Positions 1 through 8,657 are shown, counted from the stretch's first letter. The stretch is 61,918 nt of DNA from Hungatella sp. (GCA_022792815.1 JAAWBS010000048.1:68022-129939); one strand, 5' to 3'. Notes: a model not told the origin generated them from the letters alone. Made by a program: numbers and translations.

Positions 1-272
1 CAGGGAATCCGGGGAGAGGCCCGGCTTACCGGGGCAATGTCCAGGGAGGAAGAGGAAGTCAGACAGGGACTGGAAATACAGGAGTCCGCGGCGGTCAGAC
101 CGGGCCGGTGAGCGGCCGTTTGAACCAGAGCGGCCAGGCAGGTCCTGCGAGAGTCGTGCGCCCTGTGCCACAGCCGGGAGGCAACGGAACTTCGGGGGAT
201 GATCTGGCCAGAACACCGGCAGACCGGGGATCTCATCAGGATGACGATTTTGAGATCGTAGATTTAGAATAA
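1..272 (+). CDS. C-terminal end of an unknown protein (partial)
   Basis: The frame starting at base 3 is open to a TAA at 270-272 and codes about 89 residues of a Gly/Pro/Arg/Gln-rich low-complexity tail ending in an acidic stretch (DDDFEIVDLE). The start lies outside the window. No domain is recognisable; such tails occur on zinc-ribbon, membrane or cell-division proteins, but nothing here decides. The acidic end resembles a docking peptide, which is inference. Confidence 0.5.
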   Translation, partial: GNPGRGPAYRGNVQGGRGSQTGTGNTGVRGGQTGPVSGRLNQSGQAGPARVVRPVPQPGGNGTSGDDLARTPADRGSHQDDDFEIVDLE

Positions 273-290
273 GATGGTGGGGGAACACAG

Positions 291-323
291 CCAAGGGGCA
301 GCCGCATAGGGGCTGCCTCTTGG
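291..323 (+). terminator. Stem-loop after the upstream partial gene
   Basis: A 13-bp stem with one G-T pair (CCAAGGGGCAGCC pairing GGCTGCCTCTTGG) with a 7-nt loop lies 18 bases after the stop codon. There is no T-run after it, so intrinsic termination would be weak. Confidence 0.45.
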
Positions 324-370
324 CCGATGTGGGAACCTGACTTTAAGTCGTGGCTGGCAAAGATTCCATC

Positions 371-397
371 TTGACGGAAACGGAAAAGTGTTATAAT
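371..397 (+). promoter_or_regulatory. Sigma-A-type promoter of the GntR/mcs operon
   Basis: TTGACG at 371-376 and TATAAT at 392-397, spacer 15 bp (short). It lies 37 bp before the GntR start codon and is the only clear promoter before the mcsA-mcsB-clpC cluster. Confidence 0.55.
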
Positions 398-408
398 ATT
401 GATATAAC
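390..408 (+). promoter_or_regulatory. Palindrome over the -10 box, likely GntR autoregulatory operator
   Basis: GTTATA at 390-395 and TATAAC at 403-408 form a perfect inverted repeat with a 7-bp centre that covers the -10 box. Short GntR/YtrA regulators commonly bind palindromes of this size in their own promoter. Operator function is inferred from position. Confidence 0.45.
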
Positions 409-433
409 AGATATAACGAAAGATGGTGGATAT

Positions 434-820
434 ATGATATTGAGTATTGATTTTAACAGTGATGAGGCTTTTTATATTCAGCTTCGAAACCAGATTATCA
501 TCGGGATCGCCACAGGCAGGATCCGAGAGGGGGATTCTCTGCCATCCGTCCGTCAGCTGGCGGATAATATCAGCATCAATATGCATACAGTAAATAAGGC
601 CTATTCCGTCTTAAAGCAGGAGGGATTCGTGAAGCTCGACCGGAGAAAGGGGGCTGTCATCGCCCTGGAAGTGGATAAACAGCAGGTCCTGGAAGAGATG
701 AAGGAGGAGATTGCTGTGGTCATGGCCAAGGGGATCTGCAAGGGCATCAAGCGGGAGGAGGTCCACCAGTTGGTAGATGAGATGTATGAGCTGTTTGCCA
801 ACTGGGATGAGACGGTATAA
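434..820 (+). CDS. GntR-family (YtrA subfamily) transcriptional regulator
   Basis: 128 residues. Residues about 10-75 form a GntR winged helix-turn-helix (LRNQIIIGIATGRIREGDSL, PSVRQLADNISINMHTVNKA, YSVLKQEGFVKLDRRKG). The C-terminal part is only about 50 residues and helical, as in the ligand-poor YtrA subfamily that dimerises and represses transporter or stress operons. An upstream in-frame TTG/GTG-type start at 350 is possible, but ATG 434 gives the normal family N-terminus and leaves the promoter and palindrome outside the gene. It sits 18 bp upstream of mcsA, where Bacillus and many clostridia carry ctsR, so it may control the protein-quality-control operon; that role is inference. Confidence 0.85.
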   Translation: MILSIDFNSDEAFYIQLRNQIIIGIATGRIREGDSLPSVRQLADNISINMHTVNKAYSVLKQEGFVKLDRRKGAVIALEVDKQQVLEEMKEEIAVVMAKGICKGIKREEVHQLVDEMYELFANWDETV

Positions 821-838
821 GGAAGAGGGAGGATTGCC

Positions 839-1411
839 ATGTTGTGTGAAAGATGTAAGATCCGCGAAGCGAATATTCAATATACGGAAGTGATCAACGG
901 GGTGCGGACGGAGCATAATTTCTGTGCCCAGTGCGCCAAGGAGATGGATTTCGGACAGTACTCCGCCATCTTTGACGGGGAGTTTCCCTTAGCGCAGCTC
1001 TTGTCCGGGCTGCTGGGCGGGGAGGTTCCCGTTCAGAAAAAGGGGCGTCTGAGACAGGTCACCTGCCCCACCTGCAAGACCACATACGACGAGTTTGTCA
1101 GCAACAGCTGTTTCGGGTGCGCCGACTGCTACGGAGTCTTTGATCTGTTAATCCATGACAATATCAAGCAGCTTCAGGGCAATGACTGTCATAAGGGAAA
1201 GCGCCCGATCTACCAGGGCAATCTGGAGCCGGACGCCGAAAAGCCGGAGATCGCCGGGATTCAGGGCAAAGAGGAGCGGACTGTCAAGGAGCAGCTCCGT
1301 CTCTGGGACCGGAAGTTAAAGGAGGCTCTCCGCATGGAGGAGTACGAGACAGCGGCAGTGTGCCGGGATAAGATCCGGGAGCTGAGAGAGGGGAAGGAAG
1401 CCGATGCTTAA
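839..1411 (+). CDS. mcsA: McsA, zinc-finger activator of the McsB arginine kinase
   Basis: 190 residues. Paired CxxC motifs bind zinc (C3/C6, C29/C32 and two further pairs at about residues 76-97, CPTC and CFGCADC). A UVR motif occupies about residues 150-182 (LKEALRMEEYETAAVCRDKI), the segment that contacts partners in UvrB, UvrC and ClpC. McsA binds and activates the protein-arginine kinase McsB and acts as a ClpC adaptor. It has a GGAGG-type site before ATG 839, and its 3' end overlaps mcsB by 8 nt, indicating translational coupling in an mcsA-mcsB-clpC operon. Confidence 0.95.
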   Translation: MLCERCKIREANIQYTEVINGVRTEHNFCAQCAKEMDFGQYSAIFDGEFPLAQLLSGLLGGEVPVQKKGRLRQVTCPTCKTTYDEFVSNSCFGCADCYGVFDLLIHDNIKQLQGNDCHKGKRPIYQGNLEPDAEKPEIAGIQGKEERTVKEQLRLWDRKLKEALRMEEYETAAVCRDKIRELREGKEADA

Positions 1412-2462
1412 GTGGTTTGAACAGGTAGAGAAGGAGCGCACCAACATTGTGTGCAGCAAGGTGCGTCTGGCCCGCAACTGGGCCGAATATGTATTCCCGT
1501 CCAAGCTCTCCAGAGAGGACAGCCAGGAGATGTTAGCCAGGCTGAATGAGGGCTTAAAGGACTTGGGAGACCTGGATGGGCGGGACTACGAGGCTGCCTC
1601 TTTGGATGAGATCAGTGAGTTGGACCGGAGGGCTCTCAAGGAGAGGAGAGTCTTAAACTCCTCGATTCTGGAGAGAAAGGCTCCCATGTCTATTCTGATC
1701 ACCAGGGAGGAGGACATCAGTCTGGTGATGAACGGGACGGATCACATCCGGATCCAGGTACTGTCCTCCGGACTTCATCTGACCGAGGCCTTAAAGACGG
1801 CGGACCGAATCGACGATTATGTCAATGCCCGGTTTACCTACGCTTTTGACGAGAAATACGGATATCTGACTTCTTTTCCCACCAATGTGGGTACAGGTCT
1901 GAGAGCGACGGTCATCGTCCACCTGCCCACCTTGTCCATGGGAAAGAAATTCCCTGCCATGCTCAACGACATGGGGAGATTCGGCGTGTGTATCCGGGGT
2001 GTCTATGGGGAGGGGAGAGAGAACTACGGGGCTCTCTATGAGATATCCAACCAGAAGACCATGGGAAGGTCGGAGCGGGAGCTGACAGACCTGGTCAACA
2101 AGGTGGCACTTCAGCTTAACGATCAGGAGAATCAGGTGCGGGAGCTGAGCCTTAAGAGCCATCGTCTGGAGAGGGAAGACGAGGTGTATAAGTCCTACGG
2201 AGTACTGAAGTATGCCAGAAGGCTGACCATGAAAGATGCCATGACATTTCTGTCCCAGCTGATGTCCGGCGTCTGCGACGGTCTGGTGAAGCCGTCAGAG
2301 CCATGTCCGGTGTTTCGCCTGATGCTGGGGATACAGACAGCCAATTTACAGAAACTGTCCAACCGCCCCTTGGGTAAGGAGGAGCTGGATGTAGCCAGAG
2401 CCGCTTATCTGAGAAGCGAGCTGCCGGAACTGGAGCAGGGCGGAGGGACTGAGAGGAATTAG
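1404..2462 (+). CDS. mcsB: McsB protein-arginine kinase
   Basis: 352 residues, full length for the phosphagen-kinase-like family that phosphorylates arginines on proteins to mark them for ClpCP. The signature loop is present as PTNVGTGLRA (residues 159-168), as are the nucleotide-binding arginines (SSILERKAPM, RGVYGEG). Two deviations are visible: the loop Cys of the usual CPTN(V/I/L)GTG is Phe158, and the RDxxRA phosphoarginine-binding motif reads LDVARA (328-333). The gene overlaps mcsA by 8 nt and is followed 15 bp later by clpC. Kinase activity is likely, but tuning by phosphoarginine may differ. Confidence 0.93.
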   Translation: MLKWFEQVEKERTNIVCSKVRLARNWAEYVFPSKLSREDSQEMLARLNEGLKDLGDLDGRDYEAASLDEISELDRRALKERRVLNSSILERKAPMSILITREEDISLVMNGTDHIRIQVLSSGLHLTEALKTADRIDDYVNARFTYAFDEKYGYLTSFPTNVGTGLRATVIVHLPTLSMGKKFPAMLNDMGRFGVCIRGVYGEGRENYGALYEISNQKTMGRSERELTDLVNKVALQLNDQENQVRELSLKSHRLEREDEVYKSYGVLKYARRLTMKDAMTFLSQLMSGVCDGLVKPSEPCPVFRLMLGIQTANLQKLSNRPLGKEELDVARAAYLRSELPELEQGGGTERN

Positions 2463-2477
2463 AGGGAGGAGATCATA

Positions 2478-4937
2478 ATGATAGATCGTTTTACTGCAAA
2501 AGCCAGGGAGGCTATCGGGCTGGCGGTGGATGCGGCGGAGTCCTTGGGACACACCTATGTGGGCACAGAGCATCTGCTGATCGGCCTGTTACAGGAGGGA
2601 AACGGGGTTGCCGCTCGGGTCCTGGACGAGAGCGGTGTGAAGGTGGAGAAGGTGATGGAGCTGGTGAGCCAGCTGATCACCCCCAACCAGGCGGTGGGCA
2701 CCATCGAGCAGAACACTTACACCCCCAGCGCCAGAAGGGTGATCGAGAACAGCTACAGGGAGGCGGTAAGGTTTAAAGCTCCTCTCATCGGTACGGAGCA
2801 CATCCTCATCGCTATCATCCGGGAAAATGACTGTGTGGCCACCAGGCTTTTGAATACCATGGGTATCAGTATCCAGAGACTGTATGTGGATCTTCTGGCG
2901 GCCATGGGGGAGGATGCCTCCGTCGGCAGAGAGGAGATGCAGGCAGGAAAAGGAGCCAGGGGGAGAGTGTCAACCCAGACTCTGGACAATTACAGCCGGG
3001 ATCTGACGGCTCTTGCCAGGGAGGGAAAGCTGGACCCGGTGATCGGGCGGGAGAAGGAGATCCAGAGGGTGATCCAGATCCTGAGCAGAAGGACCAAGAA
3101 CAACCCCTGCCTCATCGGAGAACCGGGGGTGGGAAAGACCGCCGTGGTGGAGGGGCTGGCCCAGATGATCGTGGCAGGGGACGTGCCTGAGACCATAGGG
3201 AAGAAACGGGTCATGACCCTGGATCTGTCAGGGATGGTGGCAGGCTCCAAGTATCGGGGTGAGTTTGAGGAGCGGATCAAGAGGGTGCTGGCCGAGGTGA
3301 TGGAGGACGGGGAAGTGCTGCTGTTTATCGACGAGATCCACACCATCATCGGAGCGGGAGGGGCAGAGGGGGCCATCGATGCCTCCAATATCCTGAAGCC
3401 GTCTCTGGCCAGAGGTGAGCTGCAGCTCATCGGCGCTACCACCATCGAGGAGTACCGCAAGTATATTGAGAAGGATTCGGCGCTGGAGCGCCGGTTCCAG
3501 CCCGTGACAGTGGAGGAGCCGTCGGAGGATGAGACCTACGAGATCCTGAAGGGCCTTCGAGGCCGCTATGAGGAGCACCACAAGGTGCGGATCACAGATG
3601 AAGCGCTGAAGGCGGCGGTAAAACTTTCCGCCCGCTACATCAACGACCGCTTTCTCCCCGATAAGGCCATCGACCTCATCGACGAGGCTTCCTCCAAGCT
3701 GCGCCTGACCACATTTGTGGAGCCGCCTCAGATCAAGGAGCTGGAGGCAGAGATCGCTGCCCACGAGAAGCAGAAGGAGGCTGCCATCAAGGCGGAGGCC
3801 TACGAGAAGGCGGGGGAGATCAAGAAAAAGCAGCAGAAAAAGAGGGAGAAGATCGAGAAGATCCGGGAGCGGTGGCAGAAGGAGAAGACCGGCCGCAGAC
3901 TGGTGGTGGGAGATGAGGAGATCGCCGATGTGGTGTCAGGCTGGACCAAGATTCCGGTGAAAAAGCTGGAGGAGGAAGAGTCTGAGCGTCTCAAGAAGCT
4001 GGAGTCCATTCTCCACGAGCGGGTCGTAGGTCAGGAGGAGGCGGTGTCAGCCGTCGCCAGGGCCATCCGCAGGGGAAGAGTCGGCTTGAAGGATCCCAAG
4101 CGCCCCATTGGTTCCTTCCTGTTTCTGGGACCTACGGGAGTGGGAAAGACGGAGCTGTGCAAGGCTCTGGCAGAAGCCATGTTCGGGACGGAGAACGCCC
4201 TGATTCGGGTTGACATGTCCGAGTATATGGAAAAACACAGCGTCTCCAAGATGATCGGTTCCCCGCCAGGGTATGTGGGATATGACGAGGGCGGACAGCT
4301 GAGCGAGAAGGTCCGCAGAAATCCCTACTCGGTGATCCTGTTTGACGAGATCGAGAAGGCTCATCCGGATGTGTTTAATATTCTGCTCCAGGTTCTGGAT
4401 GACGGTCACATCACGGATGCCCAGGGAAGAAAGATCAACTTTAAAAATACCATTCTCATCATGACCTCCAACGCGGGGGCGGAGAACATCATCTCCCCCA
4501 AGCGGCTGGGATTCGCGTCTGTGGATGACGAGAAGGAAAACTATAAGTTTATGAAAGACCGGGTCATGGAGGAGGTCAAGAGGATCTTCAAGCCCGAGTT
4601 TATCAACCGCATCGATGAGGTGATGGTGTTCCATCCCCTAAACAGAGATAACATGAAGGAGATCGTGGCCATCATGCTGGGGACCATCAGCCAGCGGACC
4701 CGCCAGCAGATGGGAATCTCCCTCAGTGTGACGAAAGAGGGCCGGGAATATCTCATCGAGAAGGGGTATGATCCCAAGTACGGAGCCCGCCCTCTGCGCC
4801 GCACCATCCAGAGTCTGGTCGAGGACAAACTGGCTGAACAGATTTTGGAAGGCACGGTGAAAGAGGGGGATGATGTGGAAGTGGACAGGGGAGAAGAGGG
4901 GCTTTTGTTTGCTCCAAAAACTTTGCAGCTCCAATAA
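2478..4937 (+). CDS. clpC: ClpC AAA+ unfoldase of the ClpCP protease
   Basis: 819 residues in the usual order: two Clp_N repeats (about 1-145), AAA module 1 with Walker A GEPGVGKT (about 214-221) and Walker B LFIDEIH, a middle coiled-coil/UVR region (about 415-460, [20 protein letters not shown]), AAA module 2 with Walker A GPTGVGKT (about 552) and Walker [10 protein letters not shown], and the D2-small domain ending in [11 protein letters not shown] ClpP-docking loop of the [VLI]GF type is present (RLGF, about 675). Last gene of the mcs operon; the AGGGAGGAG ribosome site fixes ATG 2478. It unfolds phosphoarginine-marked or adaptor-delivered proteins for ClpP. Confidence 0.97.
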   Translation: MIDRFTAKAREAIGLAVDAAESLGHTYVGTEHLLIGLLQEGNGVAARVLDESGVKVEKVMELVSQLITPNQAVGTIEQNTYTPSARRVIENSYREAVRFKAPLIGTEHILIAIIRENDCVATRLLNTMGISIQRLYVDLLAAMGEDASVGREEMQAGKGARGRVSTQTLDNYSRDLTALAREGKLDPVIGREKEIQRVIQILSRRTKNNPCLIGEPGVGKTAVVEGLAQMIVAGDVPETIGKKRVMTLDLSGMVAGSKYRGEFEERIKRVLAEVMEDGEVLLFIDEIHTIIGAGGAEGAIDASNILKPSLARGELQLIGATTIEEYRKYIEKDSALERRFQPVTVEEPSEDETYEILKGLRGRYEEHHKVRITDEALKAAVKLSARYINDRFLPDKAIDLIDEASSKLRLTTFVEPPQIKELEAEIAAHEKQKEAAIKAEAYEKAGEIKKKQQKKREKIEKIRERWQKEKTGRRLVVGDEEIADVVSGWTKIPVKKLEEEESERLKKLESILHERVVGQEEAVSAVARAIRRGRVGLKDPKRPIGSFLFLGPTGVGKTELCKALAEAMFGTENALIRVDMSEYMEKHSVSKMIGSPPGYVGYDEGGQLSEKVRRNPYSVILFDEIEKAHPDVFNILLQVLDDGHITDAQGRKINFKNTILIMTSNAGAENIISPKRLGFASVDDEKENYKFMKDRVMEEVKRIFKPEFINRIDEVMVFHPLNRDNMKEIVAIMLGTISQRTRQQMGISLSVTKEGREYLIEKGYDPKYGARPLRRTIQSLVEDKLAEQILEGTVKEGDDVEVDRGEEGLLFAPKTLQLQ

Positions 4938-5063
4938 AAACAGTCTGTTCATTCCACGAAAATTGTTGTATACTGTCTCTGAGAGGAGGCGAAAGTCAGC
5001 ACTCCTCCCGGACACAGGCTATGAAGGAAGGATAAGTAATAAAAACACCAGGAGGATAAAGCC

Positions 5064-5477
5064 ATGTCGGTTATTGAAGAATTAATCCGTTCCGAGGCCG
5101 ACGGAACCATCAGTTTCGGCGATTACAAATTGACCAAGAAGTCTAAATTAGACAACTTTGAACATCAGGGTGATTTGTATAAAGTAAAGACTTTTTTTGA
5201 GATCACCAAGCTGGAGCGCAACGGCATGTTTGTATATGAATCGGTTCCGGGGACCGTAGTCTCCCATTTTGCCGCGGCAGACTGGGGCGTGGAGTTTGAG
5301 GTGGAGGGCAGCAAGGACGCTCAGATCACCGTACAGCTGGAGGATGACACGGAATACGCGGTTACAGTGGACGGAGTGTCCGTCGGCGGCATGACTACCA
5401 ATATGAGCGGCAAGCTGAACGTGAGCGTGGAGCTGAGCGAGGGTACAGCGGCAAAGGTTCGGGTAGAAAGAAGATAA
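5064..5477 (+). CDS. Conserved small protein of unknown function
   Basis: 137 residues, beta-rich by inspection, no signal peptide or membrane segment. The N-terminus (MSVIEELIRSEADGTISFGD) is followed by alternating hydrophobic strands and a Gly/Thr-rich C-terminus (VDGVSVGGMTTNMSGKLNVS). I believe similar clostridial proteins carry the historical label 'endosialidase', but no glycosidase motif is visible and I would not adopt that name. Strong site AGGAGG 8 bp before ATG 5064. Monocistronic: a possible weak promoter (TATACT near 4969) precedes it and a terminator follows. Confidence 0.8.
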   Translation: MSVIEELIRSEADGTISFGDYKLTKKSKLDNFEHQGDLYKVKTFFEITKLERNGMFVYESVPGTVVSHFAAADWGVEFEVEGSKDAQITVQLEDDTEYAVTVDGVSVGGMTTNMSGKLNVSVELSEGTAAKVRVERR

Positions 5478-5482
5478 GGAGA

Positions 5483-5512
5483 AAGGCCGATGGGAGTCGG
5501 CCTTTTCCTATT
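5483..5512 (+). terminator. Intrinsic terminator after the small conserved gene
   Basis: AAGGCCGA pairs with TCGGCCTT around a 6-nt loop, followed by TTCCTATTAT. It begins 6 bp after the stop codon and separates the gene from radA. Confidence 0.75.
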
Positions 5513-5546
5513 ATCATGATTTTTTGCAGGGCAAAGGAGGAACGGG

Positions 5547-6914
5547 ATGGCGAAAGGGAAGACGACAGCATTTTTTTGTAAGGAGTGCGGATTTGAGTCC
5601 GCCAAGTGGGCGGGCCAGTGCCCGGCCTGCAAGGAGTGGAATACCATGGTGGAGGAACCGGTGAGCCCTAAGACATCAGGGGCAGGACAGGCCAGACGTA
5701 CTCCTCTAGTGAAGACAAAGCCTGCCATGCTGTCCGAGATTTCCGTCGAGGAGTCGGACCGGGTGACCACAGGGTATCAGGAGCTTGACCGGGTCCTGGG
5801 AGGGGGCGTGGTGGCCGGCTCTCTGGTCCTGGTGGGCGGAGACCCGGGGATCGGAAAGTCCACCCTGCTTTTGCAGGTGTGCCGCAATCTGGCGGCAGTG
5901 GGCCAGAAGGTGCTTTACATATCAGGGGAGGAGTCCTTAAAACAGATCAAGCTGCGGGCCAACCGCATCGGGCAGATGACCGGAGAACTGAAATTTCTGT
6001 GTGAGACCAGCCTGGATCACATCCGGGACACCATCTCCGAGGAGAGGCCCGACGTGGCTATCATCGATTCCATCCAGACCATGTACCGGGAAGAGATCGC
6101 CTCGGCCCCGGGAAGTGTCAGCCAGGTGAGAGAGTCCACCAATCTTCTGATGCAGATCGCCAAGGGGGAGGGGATCACCATCTTTATCGTGGGCCATGTG
6201 ACCAAGGAGGGGGTGGTGGCCGGTCCCAGAGTGCTGGAGCACATGGTGGATACGGTTCTGTATTTTGAAGGGGACCGCCATGCGTCCTACCGGATCCTGC
6301 GCGGGGTGAAGAACCGTTTCGGATCAACCAACGAGATTGGGGTCTTCGAGATGAGAGAACAGGGCCTCGTGGAGGTGGAGAACCCGTCAGAGTTTATGCT
6401 GGACGGGAGGCCCGAGGGTGCGTCGGGCGCCGTGGTGGCCTGCGCTATGGAGGGGACCAGACCCATCCTTCTGGAGGTTCAGGCTCTGGTAGCCCAGTCC
6501 AATCTGGGGATTCCCAGAAGGACGGCTGCGGGGACGGACCAGAACCGGGTAAGCCTTCTCATGGCTGTGCTGGAGAAGCGGTGCCGTTATGAGATGTCCC
6601 GCTATGATGCCTATGTGAATATTGCGGGAGGCATGAAGATGAATGAGCCGGCCCTGGATCTGTCCATCGTCATGGCTCTGGTGTCCAGCATGAAGGACCG
6701 GCCGGTGGACGAGAAGACCATCGTCTTCGGCGAGGTGGGATTGTCCGGGGAGGTCCGGGCCGTGTCCATGGCGGAACAGAGAGTCAACGAGGCGGTGAAG
6801 CTGGGATTTACGGCCTGTATTCTTCCTCAGATCTGTCTGGATAAGATGAAAAAGACGGACAGGATCCGCCTGATCGGGGTGAGAAATGTGCGGGAGGCCA
6901 TCGGGTACCTGTGA
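5547..6914 (+). CDS. radA: RadA/Sms branch-migration DNA repair protein
   Basis: 455 residues. N-terminal C4 zinc finger (CKECG and CPACKEW, residues about 9-31), RecA-like ATPase with Walker A GGDPGIGKST (about 93-102), the RadA-specific KNRFGS motif (GVKNRFGSTNEIG, about 254) and a Lon-protease-like C-terminal domain (from about 300). RadA is a hexameric helicase that extends recombination intermediates. GGAGG site before ATG 5547. Monocistronic, facing the convergent tRNA-Trp gene. Confidence 0.97.
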   Translation: MAKGKTTAFFCKECGFESAKWAGQCPACKEWNTMVEEPVSPKTSGAGQARRTPLVKTKPAMLSEISVEESDRVTTGYQELDRVLGGGVVAGSLVLVGGDPGIGKSTLLLQVCRNLAAVGQKVLYISGEESLKQIKLRANRIGQMTGELKFLCETSLDHIRDTISEERPDVAIIDSIQTMYREEIASAPGSVSQVRESTNLLMQIAKGEGITIFIVGHVTKEGVVAGPRVLEHMVDTVLYFEGDRHASYRILRGVKNRFGSTNEIGVFEMREQGLVEVENPSEFMLDGRPEGASGAVVACAMEGTRPILLEVQALVAQSNLGIPRRTAAGTDQNRVSLLMAVLEKRCRYEMSRYDAYVNIAGGMKMNEPALDLSIVMALVSSMKDRPVDEKTIVFGEVGLSGEVRAVSMAEQRVNEAVKLGFTACILPQICLDKMKKTDRIRLIGVRNVREAIGYL

Positions 6915-6990
6915 GAGCCGTGTCTCCTTTGCCGCGGTGTGATCCCAAGGGAAGCTTTTTTGTCTCCGGCGGGTCTGACACCTGACCTAT

Positions 6991-7020
6991 AAAAATATCC
7001 CTCAGCCTTCGCTGAGGGAT
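6991..7020 (-). terminator. Terminator of tRNA-Trp (may also stop radA)
   Basis: A perfect 10-bp stem (ATCCCTCAGC / GCTGAGGGAT) with a 4-nt loop. Read on the minus strand it is followed by ATTTTTAT, a good U-tract. On the plus strand ACCTTTT follows, a weaker tract. Confidence 0.8.
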
Positions 7021-7030
7021 ACCTTTTGAC

Positions 7031-7101
7031 CAGGGGAAGAGGGGCTCGAACCCCCATCTACGGTTTTGGAGACCGCTGCTCTACCATTGAACTATTCCCC
7101 T
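7031..7101 (-). tRNA. tRNA-Trp (anticodon CCA)
   Basis: Read on the minus strand the 71 nt fold as a cloverleaf: acceptor AGGGGAA/TTCCCCT with discriminator G, D stem GTTC/GAGC, anticodon stem GCGGT/ACCGT with loop CTCCAAA (anticodon CCA at positions 34-36), T arm GGGGG-TTCGAGC-CCCTC. CCA is not encoded. It has its own promoter and terminator. Confidence 0.97.
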
Positions 7102-7131
7102 TCATGTAATTGTCTGTCACACACAAAACGT

Positions 7132-7160
7132 AGTATACTACAGGTGAGACGGAATGTCAA
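7132..7160 (-). promoter_or_regulatory. Promoter of tRNA-Trp
   Basis: Minus strand: TTGACA (complement of 7155-7160), 17-bp spacer, TATACT (complement of 7132-7137), ending about 30 bp upstream of the tRNA 5' end. Near-consensus sigma-A promoter. Confidence 0.85.
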
Positions 7161-7276
7161 CTGTTTTTTGCCGAATTTCGGCGTCTATTTTCGGGGTCTG
7201 AGATGACTTGCCGCAACCCGTCAGAGAGATCGAAAGAGCTGCGGCGATTTACAGTCACAGCCCAGGGAGGAGAGGA

Positions 7277-7891
7277 ATGGAACAGATTTCCAAAAAGGAT
7301 TTGAGAAGGCAGATGCTGGACAGACGGGACAAGCTGGAGCGGGAATACTGTATCCGGGCGGACCAGATGATTTTTCACAGGCTGACTAAGGAACCGGTCT
7401 ATGAGGCGGCCGGAGTGATCTTCGTCTACGTCAGCACAGAGAAGGAGACGGATACCAGGAAGATCCTGGCTGATGCGTTTGGGAAGGGAAAGACCGTGGC
7501 AGTGCCCAGATGTGTGGGGCGGGGGATTATGAGGGCGTACGAGATCAGAGGACCAAAAGATCTGAGGGAGGGCCTCTTTCAGATCTTAGAGCCTGGGGAC
7601 AATTGCCGGGAGGTGAAGCCGGAGGAGATCGACCTGGCGGTGGTTCCCTGTGTCTCCTGCAGTCCGGACGGCGCAAGGCTGGGATACGGAGGCGGTTACT
7701 ATGACCGTTATCTTTCCGGTCTGAGGGCTGTGAGAGCCGCGGTGTGCAGGGAGAAGCTGATCTGTGATTCGATCCCGACGGAGCCCTATGACTGCTTCAT
7801 GGATTTGGTGATCACCGAGAAAAGGATCAGCAGGGTCGGCAGATGGGAGAACGAGGAAACAAAAGGAATAATTACCAAAAATGGAGAATAG
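7277..7891 (+). CDS. 5-formyltetrahydrofolate cyclo-ligase
   Basis: 204 residues, normal for the MTHFS/YgfA family, which converts 5-formyl-THF and ATP to 5,10-methenyl-THF. The basic N-terminus (KKDLRRQMLDRRDKL) and the signature PDGARLGYGGGYYDRYL (about 129-145) are present. An in-frame start at 7208 exists, but AGGGAGGAG just before ATG 7277 and the family N-terminus favour 7277. Single gene, terminator 43 bp downstream. It fits the one-carbon theme of purH and metF elsewhere in the window. Confidence 0.93.
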   Translation: MEQISKKDLRRQMLDRRDKLEREYCIRADQMIFHRLTKEPVYEAAGVIFVYVSTEKETDTRKILADAFGKGKTVAVPRCVGRGIMRAYEIRGPKDLREGLFQILEPGDNCREVKPEEIDLAVVPCVSCSPDGARLGYGGGYYDRYLSGLRAVRAAVCREKLICDSIPTEPYDCFMDLVITEKRISRVGRWENEETKGIITKNGE

Positions 7892-7934
7892 GACCGGGGA
7901 AAGTCGAGAAAAACAGTTGGAAAAAAATTGGCAG

Positions 7935-7969
7935 CCCTGAGAAAGAAGGAGACTCTTAAGGGTTTTTTT
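7935..7969 (+). terminator. Intrinsic terminator after the cyclo-ligase gene
   Basis: CCCTGAGA pairs imperfectly with TCTTAAGGG and is followed by seven Ts. Confidence 0.7.
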
Positions 7970-8051
7970 GCATAAAATTGCGGGGAAAGGGGAAAATAGA
8001 ACCTGTTGAATTGCACAAGAAAAAGTGCAATTTCCGTGAAAACGGGAAAAT

Positions 8052-8080
8052 TTGACATCTTTTGGGAAACATGTTATAAC
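8052..8080 (+). promoter_or_regulatory. Promoter of the HPr-like gene
   Basis: TTGACA at 8052-8057, 17-bp spacer, TATAAC at 8075-8080. It lies 55 bp before the ATG of the 80-residue HPr-like gene. Confidence 0.8.
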
Positions 8081-8134
8081 TCTGTCATCAGCAAAATGGT
8101 TTGCTGTGCGTCATAACAATAAGGAGTTGAAATT

Positions 8135-8377
8135 ATGAAACAGAAAAGAATCTTTTTACCGACAATCGAAGATGCAAAAGAGTTCGTAGCGGCAGCCTCC
8201 AAATGTGATTTTGACATTGATATTTTTTATAACCGCATTATTATTGACGCGAAATCCATTTTAGGAGTATTAAGCCTGGATTTAACCCGGGTTTTGACGG
8301 TCGAGTTTGACGGGGAGAACGAGGAGTTTGAAGCTCTGCTGGAAAGAAAAGCTCCCACCAAGCGAACGGCAGCATAG
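8135..8377 (+). CDS. HPr-like protein without the phosphocarrier histidine
   Basis: 80 residues matching the HPr fold from about residue 5 to 72. The regulatory Ser-46 region is clearly kept (DAKSILGVLSLDL; compare LKSIMGVMSLG in HPr). The segment that should carry GxHARPA reads TIEDAKEFV, so the His-15 phosphoacceptor is missing. It cannot relay PEP phosphate; it may be a regulatory, Crh-like partner of HprK (encoded at 45477) or a distant paralogue. It has its own promoter and AAGGAG site and lies directly before the ZTP riboswitch. Confidence 0.8.
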   Translation: MKQKRIFLPTIEDAKEFVAAASKCDFDIDIFYNRIIIDAKSILGVLSLDLTRVLTVEFDGENEEFEALLERKAPTKRTAA

Positions 8378-8465
8378 AGAGTGCCGCGATTTGCATGTGA
8401 CTGTGACGAATCGCAGCAGAAGGTCAAAAAGTGCTTGCAATCTAAGTCCGAATCGGATATGATTA

Positions 8466-8543
8466 GAGCAGGACGTGTGACTGGCGGAGCGTGGAGGATA
8501 CCACAGGGGAGCACGTAACAAGAGAGCCGACCGCCTGGGCGCC
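8466..8543 (+). ncRNA. ZTP (pfl) riboswitch aptamer
   Basis: Conserved pieces of the pfl/ZTP motif appear in order: CGTGTGACTGGCGG (8474-8487), GGATACCACAGGGGAGCACG, in which CACGT re-pairs with ACGTG at 8473-8477, and the diagnostic CCGACCGCCTGGGC (8527-8540). The class senses ZTP/ZMP, made when 10-formyl-THF is scarce, and normally controls purH and folate genes. Here it precedes the two enzymes for the last two IMP steps, the expected location. Confidence 0.9.
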
Positions 8544-8575
8544 TGATGATTCAGGGCGTCCAGGCGGTCGTTTTT
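8529..8575 (+). terminator. Riboswitch expression-platform terminator
   Basis: GACCGCCTGG pairs with CCAGGCGGTC, extended by CGCC/GGCG, and is followed by GTTTTTG. The 5' arm is the conserved pseudoknot strand of the aptamer, so ligand binding and termination are mutually exclusive: ZTP should turn expression on. Confidence 0.88.
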
Positions 8576-8657
8576 GTGTGTCGCGAAAGCGGCCCGCCGC
8601 AGGATTTCTTTATGGTTTTTAGAGCTGTTTTTATTACCACACAAGGAGGAAGCTGCT

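Noticed and set aside
5064..5477. Endosialidase function for the 137-residue protein
   Set aside because: The label appears to be historical; no glycosidase catalytic motif is visible.
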